Assembly (NCBI RefSeq): GCF_008831285.2
Contig: NC_045144.1
Location: 5,850,575 to 5,914,574, forward strand
Length of the DNA stretch: 64,000 nucleotides
Origin: Nymphaea colorata
Taxonomy: Eukaryota; Streptophyta; Magnoliopsida; Nymphaeales; Nymphaeaceae
Reading direction: 5' to 3'
Shown here in pieces: positions 59,180 to 64,000 of the stretch (the first letter of the stretch is position 1; every line of letters begins with the position of its first letter). A program made the translations under genes and the position numbers. The notes beneath the pieces were generated by a model that was not told the DNA's origin, did not search any database, and worked only from the letters and a program-made list of their open reading frames with translations.

Positions 59180-60640
59180 CTTATACATGCGAGAAAGAGA
59201 GAGAGAATGGTCCTCACACCTTAAATGTTAGGCCACCATCCTAATCCTTTTAAAAGTTTTTGTGTCAATGATTTTCAACAAAGCTGAGGGAATGTGTTTT
59301 TCATGGCAGAAAATAGGGGAAGACTCTCAAAATAACTTTAGGATGTGTTTGTAACTTTGTAGGATTTCAAGAAGATTAATGCCTAATTATGAAAGATAGG
59401 CAGGGACTGTTGGATCAATTTTGTTGCCAAATGAGGAAATTTTGTACTGGTGTAGGCTTTCCCACCTCACCTCTCACCCTCTGTGGTCTTGGAATGCTTG
59501 TGGTGCAGGAAGGCTGGTACCATAATGTCATTTTCCTGGGAGTACAGGATGATCTTCCCATCCTATCTATGACGTATGTTCCCACTTCTTAACTTCCTCT
59601 TTTATTTATCTAATTGTTTGTTGGCGTGCGTCCGTCCATATGCTCTGTGTGTGCTTACAAATAAATCCACAAGTCAAAAACGTGATGGGCTCATGTAGCT
59701 TTTAGATTGCAAGCTCTGCTTTGCTGGCAGCTTCTGTTGTAATCAAGATTTGACTTGAATAATTGAGAACCTAAATTCATAGGTGACACGTATATAACAT
59801 TAGTTTGCTGGATGCACGCTAATGGTTGAAACGGCGAAGTAACGCGTCCGTAATGTCTTATGGATGCCGCAGTTGAGAATTCACTGATAAAATTGTTACT
59901 GTAATTGTCTCCTGCTGAAGGATAGGCCTAGAGCAGCAATGTTATGGTTTAACAGTGATCTGCGGGAAACCTGCCATTGGGGACTAGATACAAGTGAGAA
60001 TCCTTGTACATCTTAAATGCTCTCCCCACCTTTTTTTTTTTTCTGAAAAACTCGTTTTATACTTCAAAAATAGGTCAGCCATATAAAACTACAAAAAAGG
60101 CTCCATTTTTTTAGACAAAACGAAAATAACTCCAAAAAAACATGATGAAAGCATGTCCCTTTCATGTTTTTTGGCGTTTTTTCACATTCTCTATTAATGT
60201 GTTTTTTGTTTTCACGTTTTTTGCATCTTATTTTTAGGAGGTTTCTTCCGACTTTTTAAAATCTGCCAAGTTTTCCAAAGAAAAACAATTTTACCCTATT
60301 ATGTTCGAGAAAAATCTAGCTGTTTAAAATCCTTAAACAATATTGGTAACCGATTATTGGGTCATTCTACAAATGCGTCTGTTTTCTAGATGAAAAGGCA
60401 AAGCAACTTTGTCAGTCATTTGTGTGATTTCAAAGTTGACATGTATGTATTCGCTATTTGGTGGTCGCTTGCAGCTGTCCAATGTCTGACATCGATAGAT
60501 TCAAATCTGGAGAGCTGCCTCTGTCACTCCCTGCTGCAGGATATAAGAGCTGCTTGATCCGGGGCTTGGTGGAAGGAAAGCAACTCTGTCAACAGGATGC
60601 AGTAGCCTACCTCGATTCTGCAGCAACGTTTCCACTTTGA
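38772..60640 (+). CDS. HDA5: Class II histone deacetylase, HDA5/HDA18 type
   Basis: Thirteen exons join in frame to 686 codons: 38772-38926, 39271-39472, 52916-53062, 53741-53853, 54517-54728, 55324-55388, 56664-56834, 56927-57019, 57251-57598, 58606-58799, 58953-59082, 59509-59573, 60475-60640. All junctions are GT-AG. Residues 1-380 are a zinc-dependent deacetylase: GHHAE with H141/H142, DVHHGNG with zinc ligands D182 and H184, SAGFDA with ligand D275, and EGGYN with catalytic Y315. An acidic Ser-rich linker ([12 protein letters not shown]) follows. A second domain then starts at [10 protein letters not shown] (481-490) and contains TWGAGGVAF and [12 protein letters not shown]. Arabidopsis HDA5 has the same layout and acts with HDA6, FLD and FVE to repress FLC. 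Intron 2 is 13.4 kb and holds two Copia elements in opposite orientation. All catalytic residues are kept. Confidence 0.96.
39473..40393. other. HDA5 intron 2, sequence left of element A
   Basis: Original intron sequence between the donor and the first retrotransposon. I recognise nothing in it. It ends with AGAAC (40389-40393), the left half of the target duplication of element A. Confidence 0.6.
40394..40633 (-). repeat. 3' LTR of element A
   Basis: On the minus strand it starts TGTTGACGGG and ends GTTTCTACA. The terminal Cys and stop codon of the polyprotein lie inside its first six bases. Confidence 0.95.
40628..44977 (-). pseudogene. Gag-pol polyprotein of element A, interrupted by one UGA
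   Basis: From the ATG at 44975-44977 ([12 protein letters not shown]) one frame runs to TGA at 40628-40630 except for a single TGA at 43712-43714. Before it lie gag, the zinc knuckle [14 protein letters not shown] and the protease [13 protein letters not shown]. After it lie the integrase zinc and core domains, reverse transcriptase ([14 protein letters not shown]) and RNase H ([10 protein letters not shown]). Element B has Cys at the stop position, so a single base change accounts for it. The reverse transcriptase also reads FAHVAKMKT where B has FAPVAKMKT. Unless read through, polymerase cannot be made from this copy, although B could supply proteins in trans. Confidence 0.92.
44978..45460 (-). 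other. GC-rich untranslated leader of element A
   Basis: About 480 bp between primer site and gag start. It is dominated by GGC/GCC and CGT triplets (for example GGCGGCGGTGGTGGTAGC on the plus strand), very unlike the AT-rich host DNA. Open frames here are low-complexity Gly/Ser/Arg or Ala/Pro runs and are unlikely to be genes. Confidence 0.7.
45461..45472 (-). promoter_or_regulatory. Primer binding site of element A (tRNA-iMet)
   Basis: The minus strand reads TGGTATCAGAGC directly after the 5' LTR, the standard Copia match to the 3' end of initiator-Met tRNA. Confidence 0.93.
45473..45712 (-). repeat. 5' LTR of element A
   Basis: Same 240 bp as 40394-40633 with one difference (AGACACTC against AGATACTC on the plus strand). 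It should contain the element promoter. Confidence 0.95.
45713..47224. other. HDA5 intron 2, sequence between the two Copia elements
   Basis: About 1.5 kb of original intron. It starts with AGAAC (target duplication of A) and ends with GGAAG (target duplication of B). No exon or other element was recognised. Confidence 0.6.
47225..47474 (+). repeat. 5' LTR of element B
   Basis: It begins TGTTGATAGA and ends ATTTCTACA. It carries an (AG)n run and the segment GTGGGCACCA that is also in the LTR of element A. Confidence 0.95.
47475..47486 (+). promoter_or_regulatory. Primer binding site of element B (tRNA-iMet)
   Basis: TGGTATCAGAGC lies immediately after the 5' LTR and matches the 3' end of initiator-Met tRNA. 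Confidence 0.93.
47487..47988 (+). repeat. GC-rich leader with CCGCCCAGCG repeats
   Basis: The leader between primer site and gag holds about seven imperfect copies of CCGCCCAGCG spaced through 47600-47890. One upstream frame stays open across it and encodes Arg/Pro/Leu-rich low-complexity sequence. I regard it as a structured leader rather than a protein gene. Confidence 0.75.
47989..52314 (+). CDS. Copia gag-pol polyprotein of element B, intact
   Basis: About 1441 residues from the first ATG ([12 protein letters not shown]). Order: gag (UBN2-like); zinc knuckle [14 protein letters not shown] at 256-269; aspartic protease DSGATHHM with D352; integrase zinc domain from H489 to CDVCQFAKH; integrase core D548, D611, E647 with 35 residues between the last two (D,D35E); reverse transcriptase with YVDD at 1118-1121; RNase H beginning GYSDADWAG with D1284. 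It should make a virus-like particle, copy its RNA and integrate the cDNA. The final Cys and stop are encoded by the first six bases of the 3' LTR. No defect is visible. Confidence 0.97.
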   Translation: MAASSSSTVNTNPTEIGAFRTENVPMQVITLRLTKDNYFSWSPAMTMGIAGRGRMAYIDGSNPEPARTSDVWHTWFLEDNQVKTWIVNSVSADIQPLILRKKTARDMWVVLEQMYGQKKTAIRTYQVMKTVYGIRQGTSSVAEYYGALKAKWEELDYHSDIPWHCPHDQALYVAHEWENRVFLFLAGLNDEFEGVRSQILNSGEVSSIEDVYSCVEAEEQRRLVTKEGKRELVPYNERSALVSRGPGGPSRSLRRCTHCKKTGHTVDYCWDLHPEKKGNRGRSLTGRTPVSEVQASSGEKVSISADQLRELRAYLGRLDVNKTETSEGTTANHALAAIGNQGNSSVGEWIVDSGATHHMTGNPKLFHEYKLSSGRERVSLADGSSTCVAGEGTLSLLDKFHVQGALHVPQFPLNLLSVSRLTKELNCELIFSADRCVLQDLVTGKRIGIGLASDGLYRLPIRVATALLTAIRKTDKRREDCLQSFMYWHERFGHLPFGILKHLFPDLCSSFDVSSISCDVCQFAKHVRASYPLSSSCANEAFSLIHSDVWGPSGIHTRQGFQYFITFIDDFSRATFIYLLKDRSEVPRIIETFILLVHTQYGANVKTFRSDNAREYMCRPVEEFLRQRGIVHETSCSYTPPQNGVAERKNRQLLNVTRALLFQRNLPKHYWGDAVLTSAYLINRMPSRVLNGRTPHSLLPGSRPPFPLPPRVFGCVCFIHDHSPNVKKLDPRSIKGVFVGYSPTQKGYKCIDPITGRAYVTRDVTFLEHASYFGVNPLQGEQSVGREEYSQRQELQFIDFLDYKKTESLNTVDVPENEERGDNSIEKEGPQLFGQFYSRRGTRTEVMTCDARSTSNPNATPSLDEPSPTEETVETHDEVEKKNDDLPIALRKGVRSCTQHPIGNFVSYSRLGKDYKCFVSTLSLAVIPRTVAEAQSDSKWADAMKEEIDALRRNLTWEVVKIPEAAHLVGSKWVYTIKYKPDGSVERYKARLVAKGFSQKYGIDYLETFAPVAKMKTVRVVISLAVMKEWKMYQLDVKNAFLNGDLEEEVYMHMPPGYEEPEMCCKLKKALYGLKQSPRAWFERLRRVMIRHGYKQGNGDHTLFVKKKESKVTLLLVYVDDMIVTGDDEEEIIKLKGLLATEFDLKDLGKLRYFLGMEVARSSTGLVLNQRKYTLDLLEETGKLGCRPTPTPFDTGHKLSLRDGEPLCEEDKGRYQRLVGKLIYLTLTRPDITFVVNVLSQFMHAPTDAHLKAVDRVLCYLKKNPGKGLLYVKQETVEIEGYSDADWAGCGDTRRSTTGYCVYLGGNLVVWRSKRQDVCSRSSAEAEYRAVAMGVSELLWLKILLTDIGIEIEGPMKMYCDNKSAINLANNPVLHDRTKHVEIDRHFIRERIDAKELILPYMKSEDQTADVLTKALPSASFERNVSKLGMFDMYAQLEGEC
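52309..52558 (+). repeat. 3' LTR of element B
   Basis: Identical by eye to 47225-47474. It is followed by GGAAG and then the remaining 350 bp of HDA5 intron 2. Confidence 0.95.
53196..53679. mobile_element. hAT-type MITE in HDA5 intron 3, 484 bp
   Basis: The left end is CAATGTTGTA and the reverse complement of the right end is CAGTGTTGTA. The flanks CTTCTAAT (53188-53195) and CTTCTGAT (53680-53687) form an 8-bp duplication with one mismatch. The interior has an A-rich centre and many self-complementary CGTATCGTACGATAC-type words. It is non-coding. Confidence 0.85.
53854..54516. other. HDA5 intron 4
   Basis: A 663-bp intron with consensus ends. No embedded element was recognised. Confidence 0.6.
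54729..55323. other. HDA5 intron 5 with (AT)n run
   Basis: A 595-bp intron with a short AT microsatellite at about 55243-55269 near its 3' end. Nothing else was recognised. Confidence 0.6.
55650..55960. repeat. A-rich dispersed repeat, HDA5 intron 6
   Basis: It is composed of AAAAATGT/GTGAAAAA words and belongs to a family seen at 9665-9890 and 16680-16925. It is also present in opposite orientation at 60030-60310 within intron 12. The remainder of intron 6 (55389-56663) shows nothing else. Confidence 0.6.
57599..58605. other. HDA5 intron 9
   Basis: A 1.0-kb intron separating the YGSNM-containing exon from the exon beginning VQDMQRP. No transposon or exon was recognised in it. Confidence 0.6.
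59109..59175. repeat. (CT)n(AT)n microsatellite in HDA5 intron 11
   Basis: Thirteen CT units followed by about twenty AT units. Confidence 0.96.
60030..60310. repeat. A-rich dispersed repeat, inverted copy, HDA5 intron 12
   Basis: It is the reverse orientation of the repeat at 55650-55960, with TTTTTTCAC, CACGTTTTTTG and CTGCCAAGTTTTCC words. The rest of intron 12 (59574-60474) shows no gene. Confidence 0.55.
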
Positions 60641-61484
60641 CTAGCTTTACTGGTTTCAGCTTCTGATGGTTGAATTCTTACAAATTGGGTTTTTGTTATC
60701 GCATTAAATGTGGAACTCATGCTAAATTTTTGTTGCTTTCAGCCTGTCGCATATACATTTATGAGAAGCAGAATATCAGTCCATGTATATATCCTGATTT
60801 CCTAGCTCTTTTCCTGGCCAGACTGGAACAAGCATTGTCTGAAATACAGATGATCTTTGCTTGTACTAAGCAATGTAAAATCTTTTTATGACTGTATAAT
60901 CTAGTTCTAGTAACATTTGAACAATGTCCTGTCCCACATCTTTTGACAATGAATGATCTTTGTGCTAAGAGATGATAAAAGAGTCTCTTTTTATGATTGT
61001 AGGAAACTAGCCTAAGAAACATCTGGACCACGTGCTGTTCCTCGTCTTTTGACAATGATGCTCTAGTAACTTTGATATTATTGTGACCATCCTTTTGTCG
61101 CGAGGAATAAAAATTGTATACATTGCCAATATGAATAAGTATACACTGCAGTCTCAAAACGCATGAAGCAATATGAAATGCTACACAAAACATGCCCATG
61201 ACTGTCAAAAAAGCAGTCGACCTAAAAAGCGACTTTGCTTTGCACTCATTAATAATAACCAACTTGTTTTCACATTACAGAAGAAGACCCCTAAGTGGTA
61301 CAACCTCAATCTGAGATGTATAAAGAATTTTCTTTAGAAAAAAATAAAACACTAGCTGATACAATAGCAAAATCTCAGCGACAGACTAACTACGAGCTCA
61401 AAGGAATGCTCTGAGTATAAGAAATGGGTCTCACATTACACAAGCAATGGGCTCAAAGAATGCTCCACATAAGGCCAATCCTAT
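60641..61484. other. Convergent intergenic region, HDA5 and DNAJC21-like tails
   Basis: This should contain the 3' untranslated regions of two converging genes. A short near-repeat (CATCTTTTGACAATGA near 60940 and CGTCTTTTGACAATGA near 61042) was noticed. No other gene is seen. Confidence 0.5.
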
Positions 61485-61688
61485 TTATCTTGCTCTCAAC
61501 ATGGCATGACCAGTGCTACTCAAATGCGCAAAAAGCTTGTTCCTGCAGTATTAAAAATGTAGGTAACGTAACAAATATGCGTAGACTATAAGCATCTATG
61601 GGAACCATAGTAGAGCAAATGCTGATAAGTACCTTGAATCAAAATCCTCGCCACATGTTTCACACGAATGACTTGCCGCTTTTGTTCC
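61485..61688 (-). CDS. DNAJC21/JJJ1-type protein, two 3'-terminal exons
   Basis: On the minus strand, exon 61633-61688 (acceptor CTTTCAG, donor GTACTT) joins exon 61485-61542 (acceptor ACTGCAG, stop TAA at 61485-61487) in frame across a 90-bp intron. Together they encode SHSCETCGEDFDSR then NKLFAHLSSTGHAMLRAR and stop, a C2H2 finger with spacing C-X2-C-X12-H-X5-H. The pattern SRNKLF-HL-TGHA is that of the C-terminal finger of DNAJC21 (yeast Jjj1), a J-domain cochaperone that helps late 60S ribosome maturation. The J domain and middle exons were not found in the remaining 2.3 kb, so the gene either continues past the window through a long intron or is truncated. Confidence 0.7.
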
Positions 61689-62340
61689 CTGAAAGAAGTT
61701 TATCAGGTCAGATCAGCTAGCTCAACCCCAATTATATTTTTTAGTCGAATCAGAAATTGCGGATGTAATGGTATGTATACAGCATTTCTTCCTAATAATG
61801 CATAATCATGTACTCAATCTTGCCCTTCTACGTGAGACGGAAAAACAATATATACAAGCCATAAAGAAAGAACATACTTTCACTGGTAACGAAATTCAAG
61901 AAGAGATAAGTAGCATTCAACAAGTTGGGTATAACCACAATGGTGGAACATCACAGAAGCAACGAGCACCATCCAACGGACAGGTAGTCCAGTATTGGTG
62001 AAGGAGGATTCTAGTCCAGACAGTTTCCTCACTTTCTGAAGTCATTTTGGAAGGCTGTGGAAACCTTAGATAATACTTCAATTCGAACTTTTTGTGTTCC
62101 ATGATAACTTCAGAATGGTTGGGGCTCAGTTTATAGAATCATATTAAGACTGAAAATTTGGTGGCCAGATCTTGATGCAAAATAGATTTTACCTCCCTTT
62201 ACGAGGGAGGACCCATTTGCAGATGTCCAAAAAATTTGCTTTACTGGCCTTCCACGCAATGAATGAAAGTAATTTCTTCCTCCAGACAAGCTTAACATGC
62301 TTTCTAGTTCAGTTCCCTCACATTCCACGTTTGACTACAA
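61689..62340. other. Putative intron of the DNAJC21-like gene
   Basis: Short open frames on both strands were examined. A minus-strand segment reading KMTSESEETVW has an acceptor-like start (61917-62060), but I could not connect it in frame to the next exon. Confidence 0.35.
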
Positions 62341-62361
62341 ACACACACACACACACACACA
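62341..62361. repeat. (AC)n microsatellite
   Basis: About ten AC units, followed by a short TA run. Confidence 0.93.
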
Positions 62362-62379
62362 TATATACATATTGTTATA

Positions 62380-62700
62380 TCCCAGACCACTTAGGCCAGA
62401 AAAAAAAAAATCAGACCGCTTAAGTTATTGTTAAAATATATCTTAAACAGAATATGAATATTTTAGAATGTTTACAAACACTAATTAAACATAAAACAAG
62501 TCCTAAATTAAGTTGTTTTTATAAAAAATATTGATTTTCTACTACTACATTTTGATGTTATAATGGCCGTTCATTTTTCTATTACTGTAAAAACATTGTT
62601 CGACTCAGAAAAGGAGATAACTTAATATATGTGTCTCACCAAAACATTCTCAAGATCATATCTGTAGGGTTGAATTGTCCAACAAATTGTCTTAACAATC
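62380..62700. repeat. Dispersed repeat shared with 28490-28800
   Basis: Shared words in the same order are CAGACCA, TTTGATGTTATAA, CGTTCATTTT/CATTCATTTT, GTTTCTCACC/GTGTCTCACC and AAGATCATATCT. The ends are not defined and it is non-coding. Confidence 0.7.
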
Positions 62701-62956
62701 AAACCCACTGTTTATGTTATCAATCGGATCATTATTCAAATCTCACATAAGATGTTTACAATAATGATGAATTGAAAATATCTAAGAGTTTCTTCTTGAG
62801 ATGCATGAATATGTGCATGCATATAGCCATGCCACTGCATCCTTAGTATGAACAACACATGATACTAACTTCATCTGAGTCCGCATCTGTTTGATATAGC
62901 ACCACTTATGATACTTACCAAATGACATATCAAAATGTGCACCTAAATTTGCATTT

Positions 62957-63456
62957 AGGGGTTCGCTGGTCGCCTAGGCTAGTTCTTCGTACCTGCCATT
63001 TGAGAACACCCTAGGCCATCATTGACTGCAGCATCTAGGCTCGCCTAGGCAAATACTAGCCTATTTTTTCTCCTTCAACAACCTAGATTTTCTCTTCTTT
63101 TTCTTCCTTTTCCTTTTCTTCCTTCGGCTGCTTGAGGCAGTGTTTTTATCCTTTTTCTTTTCTTCTTCTTCTTCTTCTTCTTTTGTTCCTTGTTACTGGT
63201 GTTGCACGTGATTTTTACAGTAGATTTTTGTGTATGTCATGAAGAAAGACCCATTATAATTGTGATGAATATGCTGAAGATTTATGTTCATTTCTTTCCA
63301 ATAAGTAAGCAATTTGAAATTTTAATTTAGATTTTTAGGTATTAGAAATCATAATTAGAGATTTACCAGTTATAGTTCTTTTCTCAATTTCTGTACAGGT
63401 TAATGCACCTCGTCCTAGGCTCAACCGATTGCCTAGGCTGCAGCTAGCAACCTTAG
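62957..63456. repeat. GCCTAGGC-rich MITE-like repeat with CTT interior
   Basis: Palindromic CCTAGG-containing words cluster at both ends (GTCGCCTAGGCTAG at left; CCTAGGCTGCAGCTAGCAAC at right). The ends are partly inverted (GGTTCGCTGGTCGCCTAGGC against GGTTGCTAGCTGCAGCCTAG). The interior carries a (TTC)n tract at 63160-63181. A further GCCTAGGCG cluster lies near 63705-63745. It is probably a non-autonomous DNA transposon, though no target duplication was identified. Confidence 0.5.
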
Positions 63457-64000
63457 CAACATAGCATATGACATAGTAAGACAAGTATTATCATATAAAT
63501 AAGGGTTCACACCTTGCTCCGAGAAAGATTTCCAAGTGGATTGTCAACAAAGGTTGCATCGTACTTTTAGAAGGCATTCAAGGACCAACAGGTGAATGGC
63601 TGGCTTTAATTGATCTTCCTATTCAACAGCATCCAACTTTGTGAATTCACAATAAATGAGATTGCTGTTCTGAAAGTCGCTATGTGCAGCCTGGGCAACA
63701 GTCCGTGCCTAGTGTCTGGGCACGCCTAGGCGCACTTAGGCGAAAATTACAATAATGAAGCTATTAATTAGCTTATGTTAAATTATATCCTTATATAATA
63801 TAATAACACTTCATAATATGATTTATATTATACTTGTATAATGAAGACAAATGCAGAGTTTATAGCTTTGAAGTTTCAAGAAAATTGATAAACAGTTGGC
63901 AGAAATCATAAATCACTTTCAAAAAAATGTATAAAATGGGTTCAGACATAAAAGAAAGGCTGTAAAACAAACCTAGCTCCTGAAAGTAGAATAAAATTGA
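63457..64000. other. Right edge, no gene recognised
   Basis: AT-rich sequence with one more CCTAGG cluster. Upstream exons of the DNAJC21-like gene would be expected at or beyond this edge, but none was recognised. Confidence 0.4.

Noticed and set aside
63060-63200. Lys/Arg-rich minus-strand stretch as the basic exon of the DNAJC21-like gene
   Set aside because: It lies inside the GCCTAGGC-flanked repeat and comes from a (TTC)n tract. The donor is weak and no frame link to 61633-61688 could be shown.

Overview
This is nuclear DNA of a flowering plant. The evidence is spliced genes with GT-AG introns, a PLS-class pentatricopeptide repeat gene, a kinase-less LRR receptor-like protein, a class II histone deacetylase of the plant HDA5 type, Ty1/Copia elements primed by initiator-Met tRNA, many hAT-type MITEs, and an AT-rich background full of (AT)n and (AG)n microsatellites. 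I cannot name the species from the sequence alone.

Layout. Positions 1-22100 are a degenerate patchwork of at least three related, partly overlapping segments starting near 1, 10590 and 17940. They share blocks of dispersed sequence. The first carries a dead erlin copy (2635-3821), the second an intact RLP gene (13147-16290), and the third leads into the intact nine-exon erlin gene (22154-27092). Insertions are visible because paralogous segments keep the empty site: hAT MITEs at 17782-17934 and 19630-20131. A tRNA-derived SINE (8657-8890) is nested in an old Copia integrase remnant, and a Copia gag remnant lies at 17135-17520. A single-exon PPR gene (29263-30924) is followed tail-to-tail by an unrecognised minus-strand spliced reading frame. 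RTF2 (34098-35222, minus) and the HDA5-like gene (38772-60640, plus) are divergently transcribed across about 3.5 kb of repeats.

The most striking structure is the HDA5-like gene. Thirteen exons join in frame to 686 codons, but intron 2 is 13.4 kb because two related Copia retrotransposons sit in it in opposite orientations. Element A (40394-45712, minus) has 240-bp LTRs differing at one base, the 5-bp duplication AGAAC, and a single UGA breaking its polyprotein. Element B (47225-52558, plus) has two 250-bp LTRs that look identical, the duplication GGAAG, and an intact polyprotein of about 1441 residues. It is therefore a candidate autonomous, very recent insertion. Intron 3 carries a hAT MITE (53196-53679). 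At the right end, two small minus-strand exons (61485-61542, 61633-61688) encode the C2H2 tail of a DNAJC21/JJJ1-type protein whose other exons I did not find.

I see no operon-like or otherwise novel multi-gene system. The genes are ordinary plant housekeeping, regulatory and defence genes. What deserves attention is the mobile-element history, the HDAC protein that appears fused to a gamma-glutamylcyclotransferase-like domain, and the two spliced minus-strand reading frames that a simple ORF scan misses.
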